From: Peribacillus asahii
Lineage (GTDB): Bacteria > Bacillota > Bacilli > Bacillales > DSM-1321
Direction: 5' to 3'
DNA: 64,000 nt
Assembly (NCBI RefSeq): GCF_004006295.1
Contig: NZ_CP026095.1
Span: 1,536,001-1,600,000 of the forward strand
Position 1 is the first letter of the stretch, and each line of letters starts with the position of its first letter. The position numbers and the translations under genes were made by a program. The notes under the pieces were generated by a model, which did no database searches, was not told the origin of the DNA, and saw nothing but the letters and a program-made list of their open reading frames with translations. This document shows positions 27,589 through 37,228 of the stretch, in pieces.

Positions 27589-28929
27589 ATGGCATTTGAA
27601 GGATTGGCCGACCGACTGCAAAGCACGATGCAAAAAATTCGCGGCAAAGGGAAAGTAAACGAGGCGGATGTTAAGGAAATGATGCGCGAAGTGCGCTTAG
27701 CTCTTCTTGAAGCCGATGTTAACTTTAAAGTTGTTAAGGATTTTATTAAGCGAGTGAGTGAACGTGCGGTAGGTCAGGAAGTGCTAAAGAGCTTAACCCC
27801 CGGTCAACAGGTTATTAAAGTAGTGAAAGAAGAATTGACAGAGCTTATGGGCGGTGAACAAAGCAAGATTGCTGTTGCAACAAAACCCCCAACTGTCATT
27901 ATGATGGTAGGTCTTCAAGGGGCAGGTAAAACGACGACAACCGGGAAGCTTGCTAATCTTCTTCGCAAAAAATATAACCGACAACCATTGCTTGTTGCGG
28001 CAGATATTTATCGTCCAGCAGCGATTAAGCAGCTTCAAACACTAGGTAAGCAATTAGATATGCCTGTTTTCTCATTAGGCGATCAAGTAAGCCCAGTGGA
28101 GATTGCGAAGCAGGCTATTGCTAAGGCAAAGGAAGAACATCATGATTATGTGCTACTTGATACGGCAGGTCGTCTTCATGTTGATGAAAAGCTAATGGAC
28201 GAACTGAAGGATATTAAAGAGCTCACAAAGCCTGATGAAATTTTCCTTGTTGTTGATGCCATGACAGGGCAAGATGCTGTAAATGTGGCACAAAGCTTCA
28301 ATGAACAGCTCGGTTTAACGGGCGTTGTGTTAACGAAGCTCGATGGTGATACACGAGGTGGAGCTGCGCTTTCCATTCGTTCTGTAACGAATACACCGAT
28401 TAAGTTTGTCGGGATGGGCGAGAAAATGGATGCGCTTGAAACGTTTCACCCAGAAAGAATGGCTTCAAGAATTCTCGGCATGGGCGATGTGTTAACGTTA
28501 ATTGAAAAAGCACAAGCAAATGTGGATGAAGAGAAGGCGAAAGAATTAGAGAAGAAGATGCGAACAGCTACTTTTACCTTTGATGATTTCCTTGATCAAC
28601 TTGGCCAGGTACGCAATATGGGTCCTCTTGATGATTTATTGAAAATGATTCCAGGGGCCAATAAAATTAAAGGATTGGATAATGTTCAAGTGGACGATAA
28701 GCAAATTGGCCATGTCGAAGCAATTATCCGTTCTATGACAAAGCAAGAAAAAGAACAACCTGAAATCATTAATGCTTCACGTCGTAAACGAATTGCTAAA
28801 GGGAGCGGAAGATCAATTCAAGAAGTCAACCGTCTTCTAAAACAATTTGAAGATATGAAGAAAATGATGAAACAAATGACAAATATGCAAAAAGGGAAGA
28901 AAAAAGGATTTAAATTCCCATTTATGTAA
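27589..28929 (+). CDS. ffh: Signal recognition particle GTPase Ffh
   Basis: Binds signal sequences and the SRP RNA and docks with FtsY. It has 446 residues. The N domain (MAFEGLADRLQ...) is followed by the G domain with GLQGAGKTTT, DTAGR, TKLDGDTRGG and GMGEKMDALE. The C-terminal methionine-rich M domain contains the SRP RNA-binding helix (RKRIAKGSGRSIQEVNRLLKQF) and ends with a Met/Lys-rich tail. It is co-transcribed with ylxM. Confidence 0.97.
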   Translation: MAFEGLADRLQSTMQKIRGKGKVNEADVKEMMREVRLALLEADVNFKVVKDFIKRVSERAVGQEVLKSLTPGQQVIKVVKEELTELMGGEQSKIAVATKPPTVIMMVGLQGAGKTTTTGKLANLLRKKYNRQPLLVAADIYRPAAIKQLQTLGKQLDMPVFSLGDQVSPVEIAKQAIAKAKEEHHDYVLLDTAGRLHVDEKLMDELKDIKELTKPDEIFLVVDAMTGQDAVNVAQSFNEQLGLTGVVLTKLDGDTRGGAALSIRSVTNTPIKFVGMGEKMDALETFHPERMASRILGMGDVLTLIEKAQANVDEEKAKELEKKMRTATFTFDDFLDQLGQVRNMGPLDDLLKMIPGANKIKGLDNVQVDDKQIGHVEAIIRSMTKQEKEQPEIINASRRKRIAKGSGRSIQEVNRLLKQFEDMKKMMKQMTNMQKGKKKGFKFPFM

Positions 28930-28937
28930 TGGTTTTT

Positions 28938-28986
28938 AGATAGAGAAAATGGGCGAAACGCTCTATATTACAATGTTTTTCTATCT
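28938..28986 (+). other. Inverted repeat upstream of rpsP
   Basis: AGATAGAGAAAA (28938-28949) can pair with TTTTTCTATCT (28976-28986) around a 26-base loop. It lies just after ffh. It could be a weak terminator of ffh, because the descending arm is partly T-rich, or part of a leader; no T-run follows. Confidence 0.4.
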
Positions 28987-29001
28987 GTTAAGAAAAAAAC
29001 C

Positions 29002-29031
29002 TTTACAAACATACAAGGTGTTTGGTAACAT
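29002..29031 (+). promoter_or_regulatory. Candidate promoter of rpsP operon
   Basis: TTTACA, 18-bp spacer, TAACAT, about 40 bp before the rpsP start. A moderate match to sigma-A. Confidence 0.4.
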
Positions 29032-29070
29032 ATTATCTTGTGTGAAACTACTCGGAGGTGTTTATTTAAA

Positions 29071-29343
29071 ATGGCAGTAAAAATTCGTTTAAAACGTATG
29101 GGAGCTAAAAAATCTCCTTTCTATCGTATCGTAGCAGCTGATTCTCGTTCACCACGTGATGGACGTTACATCGAAGTAATTGGAACATACAATCCAGTTG
29201 CAGAACCAGCTAAAGTAGAAATCAACGAAGAGTTAGCTCTTAAATGGTTACAAGACGGTGCTAAACCATCTGATACAGTTCGTAACCTTTTCTCTAACCA
29301 AGGCATCATGGAAAAATTCCATAATGCAAAATTCAGCAAGTAA
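29071..29343 (+). CDS. rpsP: Ribosomal protein bS16
   Basis: Small-subunit assembly protein of 90 residues. It starts [20 protein letters not shown], the family signature. The start is ATG 29071 behind TCGGAGGTG; the upstream in-frame GTG would add an unsupported tail. The first gene of the rpsP-ylqC-ylqD-rimM-trmD group, as in Bacillus. Confidence 0.97.
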   Translation: MAVKIRLKRMGAKKSPFYRIVAADSRSPRDGRYIEVIGTYNPVAEPAKVEINEELALKWLQDGAKPSDTVRNLFSNQGIMEKFHNAKFSK

Positions 29344-29355
29344 TCAACTAAGTTG

Positions 29356-29586
29356 ATGAAAACTCTAATTGAAACGATTGTCTCAGCGCTTGTTGATCAT
29401 CCTGATGCGGTTGTTGTAACGGTGAAGGAAGAGGCTGATCGAATCGTCTATGTTCTTTCGGTTCATAAGGAAGACATGGGCAAAGTGATTGGCAAGCAAG
29501 GGCGTGTTGCGAAAGCGATTCGGACTGTAGTTTATGCAGCAGGATCCTCACAGCAAAAGAAAATCTATTTGGAGATTTCCGAATAA
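29356..29586 (+). CDS. khpA: KH-domain RNA-binding protein (KhpA/YlqC)
   Basis: A small RNA-binding protein of 76 residues with one KH domain: the GKVIGKQGRVAKAIR loop is the GXXG RNA-binding motif. In streptococci KhpA pairs with KhpB to affect cell division and length. It lies 12 bp after rpsP. There is no recognisable Shine-Dalgarno before ATG 29356 (or TTG 29353), so translation probably depends on coupling to rpsP. A terminator overlaps its stop codon. Confidence 0.9.
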   Translation: MKTLIETIVSALVDHPDAVVVTVKEEADRIVYVLSVHKEDMGKVIGKQGRVAKAIRTVVYAAGSSQQKKIYLEISE

Positions 29587-29612
29587 GGAGGGCTAATACC
29601 CCTCCTTTTTTT
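29585..29612 (+). terminator. Terminator after ylqC
   Basis: GGAGGG / CCCTCC stem with a CTAATAC-type loop, followed by TTTTTTT. It begins at the ylqC stop codon. Confidence 0.85.
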
Positions 29613-29780
29613 GTACGATCATTTATTTTGCGATATACTTAACTATAGAATGAAATTTGATAATATTTGGAAGGATAAACGATTATAGTGTTAATGCTGC
29701 GACCACGAGATACATATATTCTTTTATACATATCATTGCTTAAGTATGAAAAAATCCTACATACTATAGGGGGGGCTGGA

Positions 29781-30167
29781 ATGAAAATTCTTCAAAATGT
29801 TATCGTTACGCAAGTGTTGACAGAATCCAGCAAGAATGAGCTCCTTGATGCGTACAAATCGAAGCGCTTGCAGTTGCAAAAAGAAAGTGAGCAACTCCGC
29901 TTTGAATTGAAAAAACTAGAGAAAACGCGTCATACACAACCAGCAACTCTTAAGTCGCATTTTGAGAAAGAGATTAACAATCGCTTGGAGAAAATTAAAT
30001 TGGTGGAATTTCAAATGGAGCAATTAGAAATTCTGCCGATTGGGAGCGAGTTAAAAGAACGCGAGGTTCAAAGTCTGGTTGATGTTCAAGTTGGAGCGAA
30101 TTGGGAAGAACTAACTAAAACAAAAACAATCGTCATTAAAGATGGCATTGTGTCAGAAATTCGGTAG
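29781..30167 (+). CDS. ylqD: YlqD family protein (unknown function)
   Basis: A 128-residue protein, the same length as B. subtilis YlqD. The N-terminus is a short beta region ([17 protein letters not shown]). A basic/acidic coiled coil (about 20-80) and a C-terminal beta part ([22 protein letters not shown]) follow. The function is not established. The start is ATG 29781 behind TAGGGGGGC; the longer open frame from about 29688 is not supported. The preceding 168 bp after the ylqC terminator hold no clear promoter. It is 10 bp from rimM. Confidence 0.85.
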   Translation: MKILQNVIVTQVLTESSKNELLDAYKSKRLQLQKESEQLRFELKKLEKTRHTQPATLKSHFEKEINNRLEKIKLVEFQMEQLEILPIGSELKEREVQSLVDVQVGANWEELTKTKTIVIKDGIVSEIR

Positions 30168-30177
30168 AGGTGACAGC

Positions 30178-30696
30178 ATGGAAAGATGGTTTAACGTTGG
30201 AAAGATTGTCAATACGCATGGTATACGAGGTGAAGTTCGGGTTATTTCGAAAACGGATTTTGCAGACGAGCGTTATAAAGTCGGGAATACCCTTTACTTA
30301 TTTAGGGAGAAGCATAAGGAGCCGTTAGAGCTGACAATTGCTTCACATCGCACACATAAAAATTTTAATTTACTAACATTTGAAGGCTATCATAATGTAA
30401 ACGATGTCGAACCGTTTCGTGATGGAATTTTAAAGATTAATGAGTCTCAGTTAACGGATTTAGATGAAGGGGAATTTTACTTTCATGAAATTATCGGTTG
30501 TACCGTATATACCGATACCGGAGAAGAAGTCGGTGCCATTCGTGAAATTTTAACACCGGGTGCAAACGATGTTTGGGTTGTGAAAGGTCCTAAAGGGAAA
30601 GATGTATTAATTCCTTATATCGAGCACATTGTGAAAGAGGTCGATATTACAAATAAAAAGGTCATTATTACACCGATGGAAGGATTATTAGACTGA
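30178..30696 (+). CDS. rimM: Ribosome maturation factor RimM
   Basis: Needed for 30S maturation around the S19/16S head domain. It has 172 residues. The N-terminal barrel holds [19 protein letters not shown], and the PRC-barrel domain holds [15 protein letters not shown] and [12 protein letters not shown]. The start is ATG 30178 behind AGAGGTGA. The stop shares a base with the trmD start (TGATG), so they are coupled. Confidence 0.96.
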   Translation: MERWFNVGKIVNTHGIRGEVRVISKTDFADERYKVGNTLYLFREKHKEPLELTIASHRTHKNFNLLTFEGYHNVNDVEPFRDGILKINESQLTDLDEGEFYFHEIIGCTVYTDTGEEVGAIREILTPGANDVWVVKGPKGKDVLIPYIEHIVKEVDITNKKVIITPMEGLLD

Positions 30697-31430
30697 TGAA
30701 GATTGATGTGCTCTCTCTTTTTCCGGAAATGTTTGAAGGGGTTTTAGGATCGTCGATTTTAAAAAAGGCGGCGGAGAAACAAGCAGCCAGCTATCGAGTG
30801 ATTAATTTTCGCGACTATGCTGACAATAAGCATCATACGGTGGACGATTATCCATACGGTGGCGGTGCAGGGATGGTCTTGAAGCCTCAGCCTATATTTG
30901 ATGCAGTGGAGGCTCTTCAAGGAGAGGCGACGGTGAAGCCGCGTGTAGTTCTGCTTTGCCCGCAAGGTGAACGATATACACAAAAGAAAGCGGAAGAGCT
31001 AGCCCGTGAAGAGCATCTTATTTTCGTTTGCGGACATTATGAAGGCTATGATGAACGAATTAGAGAACATGTTGTGACAGATGAAATATCGCTTGGAGAT
31101 TATGTGTTGACAGGCGGTGAGCTAGGGGCCATGGTCATTATTGATAGCGTAGTCCGTCTTTTACCTGGTGTATTAGGGAATGAAGCCTCGCCTGTGCTTG
31201 ATTCCTATTCATCGGGACTTCTTGAACATCCACATTATACAAGACCGGCTGATTTTCGCGGTATGAAGGTACCGGATGCATTATTATCAGGTAATCATAA
31301 AAAAATTGAAGAATGGAGAATGAAAGAATCGTTGCGTCGCACTTGGATGCGTCGCCCGGATTTACTTGATTCTTATTCTCTTTCAGAAGTTGAAAAAAAA
31401 TTATTAGCTGAGATTCAGAAAGAACAATGA
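30696..31430 (+). CDS. trmD: tRNA (guanine37-N1)-methyltransferase TrmD
   Basis: Methylates G37 of tRNAs that read CNN and related codons, preventing frameshifting. It has 244 residues. It starts [15 protein letters not shown]. The knot that binds S-adenosylmethionine includes [11 protein letters not shown] and [10 protein letters not shown]. It overlaps rimM by 1 bp. A 129-bp region with the rplS promoter and leader follows. Confidence 0.97.
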   Translation: MKIDVLSLFPEMFEGVLGSSILKKAAEKQAASYRVINFRDYADNKHHTVDDYPYGGGAGMVLKPQPIFDAVEALQGEATVKPRVVLLCPQGERYTQKKAEELAREEHLIFVCGHYEGYDERIREHVVTDEISLGDYVLTGGELGAMVIIDSVVRLLPGVLGNEASPVLDSYSSGLLEHPHYTRPADFRGMKVPDALLSGNHKKIEEWRMKESLRRTWMRRPDLLDSYSLSEVEKKLLAEIQKEQ

Positions 31431-31435
31431 ATCTA

Positions 31436-31464
31436 TTGTATTCCGGTTCATCATATGGTACAAT
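31436..31464 (+). promoter_or_regulatory. Sigma-A promoter of rplS
   Basis: TTGTAT, 17-bp spacer, TACAAT, with TGG before the -10 (extended -10). It lies just after the trmD stop and 96 bp before the rplS start, so the transcript has a leader of about 90 bases. Confidence 0.7.
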
Positions 31465-31467
31465 AAT

Positions 31468-31907
<440 letters not shown>

Positions 31908-31974
31908 TTTATCGATTTCAGTAAGAGTGTACGCACTGCCGTTTTCAAAAGGCTATAACTTATATAGCATTATA

Positions 31975-32009
31975 CAAAAAAGGAGCTTGATTATCAGGCT
32001 CCTTTTTTG
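31975..32009 (+). terminator. Terminator after rplS
   Basis: AAAAAAGGAGC / GCTCCTTTTTT stem around TTGATTATCAG, ending in a T-run. The mirror A-run could make it work in both directions. Confidence 0.88.
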
Positions 32010-32132
32010 TATAAGTGTTTATATATTGATTAGTGCCTAATGTATGTTCATGTTTCTAGTCACCAGCATTAGTGAACATCGTTGGGCTAAAGAAGAATGT
32101 GTTAATAAAAACAGATTCTTGGGTAACAGGAG

Positions 32133-32154
32133 TTACTCGCTATCAGATGAGTAA
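32133..32154 (+). promoter_or_regulatory. Inverted repeat upstream of lepB
   Basis: TTACTC and GAGTAA flank a 10-bp centre. The 16 bp after it include TAAAAT (32160-32165), a possible -10. It could be an operator or a small leader hairpin. The rest of the 300-bp gap from rplS to lepB, apart from the rplS terminator, shows nothing clear. Confidence 0.3.
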
Positions 32155-32207
32155 GATGGTAAAATGATGAATGGATGAACATGCTTGATTTAAAGAGGAT
32201 GGTGACC

Positions 32208-32768
32208 ATGGCTAAAGGGAAAAATGAACTAGTAGAGTGGATAAAAGCGATTATTGTCGCTGTTATTATCGCAACGGTCATTCGCCAATTCTTTTTTGCT
32301 CCGGTTGTTGTGGATGGTTACTCGATGATGCCGACTTTGAAGGATACAGATCGAGTCATTACGAATAAATTTTCTTATGTAATAGGCAAGCCGAAACGCT
32401 TCGATATTATTGTGTTTGAGGCACCAGAAGGCAAGGATTATATTAAACGTGTAATTGGCTTGCCAGGTGACAAAGTTGAGTATGATCATGATACGCTCTA
32501 TATTAACGGCAAACCGTATCAAGAGCCTTATTTAGATAAATATAAAGCAAAGTTAGTAGATGGCGGCCCTCTAACAGAATCTTTTACATTAAAGGATATT
32601 AAAGAAATTAATCAAGAAACGGTACCAGAAGGTTATTTATTCGTTATGGGCGATAATCGTCGTTTAAGCAAGGATAGCCGTCATATAGGTGTCATCTCGT
32701 ATGATAAAATACTAGGTAAGACAAATACGGTGTATTGGCCTATAAAAGATATAAGGAAAGTCGAATAG
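32208..32768 (+). CDS. lepB: Type I signal peptidase
   Basis: Cleaves signal peptides of secreted proteins. It has 186 residues, a Sip-type enzyme with one N-terminal helix (about 12-30) and the catalytic domain outside. The nucleophile is Ser39 in GYSMMPTL, the general base Lys80 in YIKRVIGLPGD, and the conserved MGDNR with SKDSRHIG follows. The start MAKGKNELVEW at 32208 is preceded by GAGGATGGTG; in-frame ATGs at 32175, 32181 and 32199 are less well placed. Its position between rplS and rbgA is common in Bacillales, though not in B. subtilis. Confidence 0.94.
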   Translation: MAKGKNELVEWIKAIIVAVIIATVIRQFFFAPVVVDGYSMMPTLKDTDRVITNKFSYVIGKPKRFDIIVFEAPEGKDYIKRVIGLPGDKVEYDHDTLYINGKPYQEPYLDKYKAKLVDGGPLTESFTLKDIKEINQETVPEGYLFVMGDNRRLSKDSRHIGVISYDKILGKTNTVYWPIKDIRKVE

Positions 32769-32805
32769 ATTGTTGAAACATTAGAAATAGGAAGGTTGAT
32801 TTTTA

Positions 32806-33678
32806 GTGACAATACAGTGGTTCCCTGGCCATATGGCCAAAGCAAGACGGGAAGTAACGGAAAAGTTAAAATTAATTGATATTATCTTTGAATTGGTAGA
32901 TGCGAGAATTCCAGCATCTTCAAGAAATCCGATGATTGATGAGATTATTCAACATAAGCCAAGAATTATTTTATTGAATAAGGCAGATATGGCTGATCCA
33001 GTGAAAACAAAGCAGTGGCTCCAGTACTTTAAAGCACAAGGAAAAACAGCTATTGCGATTAACTCGCAAGCGGGTAATGGCTTGAATCAGATTACAGCAG
33101 CTGCTAAAGAGCTGTTAAAAGAAAAGCATGAGCGGATGAGAGCGAAAGGTATTAAGCAGCCACGAGCAATTCGGGCGATGATTGTCGGTATTCCAAACGC
33201 GGGGAAATCGACGCTGATCAATCGATTAGCGAAGAAAAATATTGCTAAAACGGGGAATACACCAGGTGTGACGAAAGCGCAGCAATGGATTAAAGTAGGC
33301 AAGGAAATGGAGCTGCTCGATACACCGGGAATTCTTTGGCCGAAATTTGAGGACCAAGAGGTAGGCTTGAAGCTAGCATTAACAGGAGCTATTAAAGATA
33401 CTATTTTAAATTTACATGAGGTATCGCTCTACGGCCTTCGCTTTTTAGAAAGAGAATATCCAGAGCGGCTGCAATCGCGCTATAACTTAGATCAGATTCC
33501 AGAAGAAACCGTGGAGCTTTTCGATGCGGTTGGTCAATTCCGTGGCTGTTTAGCTGGCGGTGGTCTTGTCGATTATGATAAGACGGCTGAATTAGTTGTT
33601 CGAGAGATTCGTTCCGAAAAATTAGGGCCTCTTACATTTGAAGTACCTGGTGAAGAACGAGAAGATATAGAAGAATAA
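32806..33678 (+). CDS. rbgA: Ribosome biogenesis GTPase RbgA (YlqF)
   Basis: Essential GTPase for late 50S assembly (incorporation of L16 and others). It has 290 residues and starts at GTG 32806. The circularly permuted G motifs are visible: G4 LNKADM first, then G1 GIPNAGKST, and G3 DTPG. The N-terminal [12 protein letters not shown] is the family signature. A terminator follows 7 bp after the stop. Confidence 0.96.
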   Translation: MTIQWFPGHMAKARREVTEKLKLIDIIFELVDARIPASSRNPMIDEIIQHKPRIILLNKADMADPVKTKQWLQYFKAQGKTAIAINSQAGNGLNQITAAAKELLKEKHERMRAKGIKQPRAIRAMIVGIPNAGKSTLINRLAKKNIAKTGNTPGVTKAQQWIKVGKEMELLDTPGILWPKFEDQEVGLKLALTGAIKDTILNLHEVSLYGLRFLEREYPERLQSRYNLDQIPEETVELFDAVGQFRGCLAGGGLVDYDKTAELVVREIRSEKLGPLTFEVPGEEREDIEE

Positions 33679-33685
33679 TTAATGG

Positions 33686-33720
33686 ATACGGAGCTGGATG
33701 TTTTCGCTCCGTATTTTTGT
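33686..33720 (+). terminator. Terminator after rbgA
   Basis: Perfect 9-bp arms ATACGGAGC / GCTCCGTAT followed by TTTTTGT. The remaining ~175 bp up to rnhB contain no clear promoter. Confidence 0.87.
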
Positions 33721-33898
33721 GCAATAAGACAGCATGCAATTTTTGATAAGTGTTGGTGTCTAATTTTATACCTGACCCCCTTAGCTAATAGCTATTCAAA
33801 TTTAATATCTATCAATCAAGGGCCGGGCGGCGTTTTTTCTAATTAGATGCTGTAGAATGACAGTGGGATAGCCGATAATGAATATAACAGGTGAGAAT

Positions 33899-34678
33899 AT
33901 GGACACACGTATGAGTATTAAAGAAATAGCATTGAAATTACAAGAGATTACGAATCCGAATGATGATTTTTTCATTCAATGTCAGCATGATGAGCGCAAA
34001 GGTGTTATCAATTTAGTGAAGAAATGGGAGCGTTCGTTTGAAAAAGAGCTGCAATTAAAGCAGCATTTTATCACTATGTCTCAATATGAACGAGAGTTGC
34101 GAAAGCAAGGGTTTGCGCTTATTGCTGGAATTGACGAGGTAGGGAGAGGTCCGCTTGCAGGTCCTGTTGTGGCGAGCGCGGTTATGTTGCCAGAGACGTT
34201 TTATTTGCCGGGACTCAATGATTCTAAAAAAATACCCGAAATAAAGCGTGAATTGTTTTATGAAACGATTATGCAAGAAGCGATTGCGGTCGGAATAGGC
34301 ATTGTTGATAATGAAGAAATTGATGCGATTAATATTTATCAAGCAACGAAGAAAGCGATGATTACCGCGATTTCTGAATTACGCGAGCAACCGAATCATC
34401 TTTTAATTGATGCAATGGAGCTTGAAGTGGACATTCCGCAGTATTCCATTATTAAAGGAGATGCTAAAAGTATTTCTATTTCTGCAGCATCGATTATTGC
34501 AAAAGTGACGCGGGATCGCATGATGAAGGAATATGCAAAGCAATATCCCGAATATGGTTTCGAACATAATATGGGGTACGGGACGAGTGTACATTTAGAG
34601 GCGCTATCCCGATATGGACTGACACCATGGCATAGAAAAAGCTTTTCGCCTATTAAAGAAATGATTCATCGTGGGTAA
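33899..34678 (+). CDS. rnhB: Ribonuclease HII
   Basis: Removes ribonucleotides from DNA and RNA-DNA hybrids. It has 259 residues. The N-terminal substrate-binding domain (about 1-70) is followed by the catalytic core with [15 protein letters not shown], the DSKK motif and LLIDAMEL; the family carboxylates are present. The start is ATG 33899 behind CAGGTGAG; an in-frame ATG at 33878 is too far upstream. The flagellar-like ylqG follows. Confidence 0.95.
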   Translation: MDTRMSIKEIALKLQEITNPNDDFFIQCQHDERKGVINLVKKWERSFEKELQLKQHFITMSQYERELRKQGFALIAGIDEVGRGPLAGPVVASAVMLPETFYLPGLNDSKKIPEIKRELFYETIMQEAIAVGIGIVDNEEIDAINIYQATKKAMITAISELREQPNHLLIDAMELEVDIPQYSIIKGDAKSISISAASIIAKVTRDRMMKEYAKQYPEYGFEHNMGYGTSVHLEALSRYGLTPWHRKSFSPIKEMIHRG

Positions 34679-34701
34679 TTGTATGGAAGGAGATGAGAAG
34701 T

Positions 34702-36678
34702 GTGCAATTTGTAACGATGGGGGCCCAAGTCCATACATCTACAAATGTAGATTCCGGTCTCGCATTTAAAGCTGGACAAATCTTTTTCGGGAAAGTAAAT
34801 AAAATTTACCCGAATCAAATAGCCGAAGTGCGAATTGGCAATCAAAAACTTATCGCTACTTTAGAAGCTCCTTTGCAAGCAGGAGAACGCTATTGGCTGC
34901 AAGTTCAATCTAATGAGAGGAAGCCTGTGTTAAAGGTATTAGATACACCGCATGCCGCCCAGACGATGAATATGAAAGCAGCCGCTCAACAATTGATTGT
35001 GCACCTTGGGATAACTGCGAATGCGGAGGCAGCAGAACTTGCTGAGTTTCTTATGAGAAATCAGTTTCCCATTACTAAAGATTCGTTCCAAACGGCCCTG
35101 CAATGGCTGAAATTAACAGACTCTTCTCAATCTGGCTTAGCGACGATTAAAACGATGTATGTTCAACAATTGCCTTTTGTTGAGGATGTTTTTAAAGCTC
35201 TATTAGCCCAGTCTAAAGGAGAATCTCTACATAATATGCTTGGCGATTTGCTTGGCAAGCTCACTTCAGCATCTACTGGCACAGCGACAACACATCAATT
35301 AAAAGAAGTACTAGAGTCGCTTGTTATATCGAAACAAGGACATCTACAAGAAACAGGCTTATTGAAGCTTGTAAGTCAATGGGCAAGTCCAGATGCAGCT
35401 CCTGACCTTAAAGCAGGAGCATTTAGTTTACTTCAGAAAGTTGGTTTGATTTCTCCTTCGTTTTCGGAAGCAGAATTTTTAACGAAACTAGTTACAGATT
35501 CACAAATAAGCGATGTCCCTCAGGCTAAAACAGAGCTTGCTATGAAGTGGCAGCAAGGGATGCAGCTGCTTGCTGATTATAAAACAGCGCTACAAAATGG
35601 AGATCATCGTACTGTATATCTTCAAAATGTGACAAACTGGTTGGCTGAGCAACAAGGAGTGCCAAAAGCTCCATTAACAAGCTTGGTACAAGGACAACAG
35701 CTAGCGGCAACGAGTGTAAGCTCAGCCGATTTTGCTCAGCAGCCTGCCAATTCAGCTGCGCTTTTAAAGATAAATCCTCAGCAAACTGATTTACCAAAGT
35801 TGACGATGGACATAGTGGAAATGCTAGTTACTGAAAGTGAGAGCAAATCTGTTCTAACATCATTTTTAAATTTGTTGAATCCAAATCGTTCACAGGTAAA
35901 TGGTGCGAAGGAGGCTTTAACGAACCAATTGTTATCATTTTCACAAAATCCCTCTGAGAGCTCAGTATTACCACATGAAAAAGCAGTTTTACAAGTACTA
36001 GCATCAGAGTTTCAAATGACAGATTTGACGACAGGAACAGCCGTATATTCTCACTTGAAGGACATCGTCAAAATATTAGGGCTACAATTCGAGCATGTAC
36101 TGGCGCATGCACAAAATGCGAATCCGACTGCTTTAGAAGAAGAGCTTGTGACGTTAAAGCCGCTGCTGCTTAAGTTGCTTCAGGAACAGCAGCATCCAGC
36201 TGTTATTAAAGAGCTGGCGGAACAGATTGTGAATCGTTTAACCGCTCAGCAAATTATGTCACAAGAAAATGGGCCGCTTCAAAATGTTTTGCTGACGTTA
36301 CCATTAAATATAGGGAAATATGAAACCGATGTTACTTTACAATGGAGCGGCCGTCGAACACAAGAAGGTGGTATTGATCCAAATTATTGTAGAATTTTAT
36401 TTTACTTAGATCTTGAACAATTAAAGGAAACGGTTATTGATATGCAAGTTCAAAATCGAGTGATTAAAGTCGCTGTCATGAATGAACAGAGTGAGACATT
36501 AGAAAACATGGCAAGTCCTTATATCGGTCTCTTACGAAGCAGTCTTGAACAATTAAATTATAAATTATCTGGTGTATTATTTGAAAATACGCTTATGAAA
36601 CATGGGAAGGAAAAAAGGAACCAGTCGACTTCGTATCCAGTGGCTGGTTCCTACAATGGAGTGGATGTTCGAATATGA
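34702..36678 (+). CDS. ylqG: FliK-like C-terminal domain protein YlqG
   Basis: A large protein of 658 residues with a Gln/Leu/Ala-rich N-terminal part and a C-terminal region (TLPLNIGKYETDVTLQWSGR to the end) that resembles the globular domain of flagellar hook-length proteins. The function is unknown. It pairs with the FlhB-tail-like ylqH by a 4-bp overlap, as in B. subtilis. AAGGAG directly abuts an ATG at 34693, so I chose the GTG at 34702, which has proper spacing; the upstream ATG is possible. Confidence 0.78.
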   Translation: MQFVTMGAQVHTSTNVDSGLAFKAGQIFFGKVNKIYPNQIAEVRIGNQKLIATLEAPLQAGERYWLQVQSNERKPVLKVLDTPHAAQTMNMKAAAQQLIVHLGITANAEAAELAEFLMRNQFPITKDSFQTALQWLKLTDSSQSGLATIKTMYVQQLPFVEDVFKALLAQSKGESLHNMLGDLLGKLTSASTGTATTHQLKEVLESLVISKQGHLQETGLLKLVSQWASPDAAPDLKAGAFSLLQKVGLISPSFSEAEFLTKLVTDSQISDVPQAKTELAMKWQQGMQLLADYKTALQNGDHRTVYLQNVTNWLAEQQGVPKAPLTSLVQGQQLAATSVSSADFAQQPANSAALLKINPQQTDLPKLTMDIVEMLVTESESKSVLTSFLNLLNPNRSQVNGAKEALTNQLLSFSQNPSESSVLPHEKAVLQVLASEFQMTDLTTGTAVYSHLKDIVKILGLQFEHVLAHAQNANPTALEEELVTLKPLLLKLLQEQQHPAVIKELAEQIVNRLTAQQIMSQENGPLQNVLLTLPLNIGKYETDVTLQWSGRRTQEGGIDPNYCRILFYLDLEQLKETVIDMQVQNRVIKVAVMNEQSETLENMASPYIGLLRSSLEQLNYKLSGVLFENTLMKHGKEKRNQSTSYPVAGSYNGVDVRI

Positions 36679-36956
36679 TAGAGGATAAACGAGCAGAAGC
36701 TATTGCTTTGAAGTACGATTCTGAAAAAGACTTGGCTCCCAAAGTATTGGCTAAAGGAAAAGGGAAGGTAGCAGAGAACATTTTAGAAAAGGCAAAAGAG
36801 CTAAATATTCCTGTCCAAAAGGATCCGTCACTAACTGAGCTTCTAGGGAAATTGGATATTAATGAAACCATACCAGATGAATTGTACCGCGCGGTGGCTG
36901 AGGTATTTGCCTTTATTTATAAAATGGATCGAGATGCAGAATCGCGTAATAGATAA
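36675..36956 (+). CDS. ylqH: FlhB C-terminal-like protein YlqH
   Basis: A 93-residue soluble protein like the cytoplasmic tail of FlhB: AIALKYDSEKDLAPKVLAKGKGKVAENI and the ELNIPVQKDPSLTELL segment match. It has no membrane part and lacks the NPTH autocleavage site, so it is not a full export gate subunit. It may act with YlqG. It overlaps ylqG by 4 bp and is followed by a terminator. Confidence 0.85.
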   Translation: MIEDKRAEAIALKYDSEKDLAPKVLAKGKGKVAENILEKAKELNIPVQKDPSLTELLGKLDINETIPDELYRAVAEVFAFIYKMDRDAESRNR

Positions 36957-36984
36957 AACTATTTTAATATAATGTTGATTTAGT

Positions 36985-37015
36985 AAAAACATAGCTTAGG
37001 CTATGTTTTTTTCTT
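36985..37015 (+). terminator. Terminator after ylqH
   Basis: AAAACATAGC / GGCTATGTTTTTTT with a TTA loop; a long T-run follows. Confidence 0.85.
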
Positions 37016-37054
37016 TATTTTAGTTAATTATCTGGTCCAAATAAGAGAATATAG

Positions 37055-37083
37055 TAGACAATATTTTTAACATTTTATACAAT
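37055..37083 (+). promoter_or_regulatory. Sigma-A promoter of sucCD
   Basis: TAGACA, 17-bp spacer, TACAAT, about 140 bp before the sucC start, leaving a long leader. Confidence 0.55.
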
Positions 37084-37096
37084 AAATTGGAAGTAT

Positions 37097-37228
37097 ATGA
37101 TAAAAGTGCTATTAAATCCCTTGTTTTATAAAGGAAATACATTAGCCTATTTATATACTGATATAGAAGCTGTGCGAGAAGAACTTGTTGGAGAATATTT
37201 TCTCGAAATAAGGGGGATGGAAACATGA
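37097..37228 (+). CDS. Possible 43-residue leader peptide overlapping sucC start
   Basis: An open frame (ATG ... TGA) of 43 codons fills the sucC leader and ends exactly on the sucC start codon (ATGA overlap). It reads [20 protein letters not shown] and continues with an acidic end ([17 protein letters not shown]). The upstream ribosome binding site is weak (GGAAG, 3 bp away). If the candidate promoter is right, the transcript would start only about 7 bp before it, so it might be nearly leaderless. No family recognised. The translational coupling geometry is the main argument; it may be chance. Confidence 0.3.
   Translation: MIKVLLNPLFYKGNTLAYLYTDIEAVREELVGEYFLEIRGMET

Noticed and set aside
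33750..33840. Sequence resembling IS/REP-associated TGTCTAA...ACCTGACCCC ends between rbgA and rnhB
   Set aside because: No transposase remnant and no inverted partner was found nearby.
37020..37226. Minus-strand open frame in the sucC leader
   Set aside because: No start signal; the plus strand has promoter elements and the leader frame.
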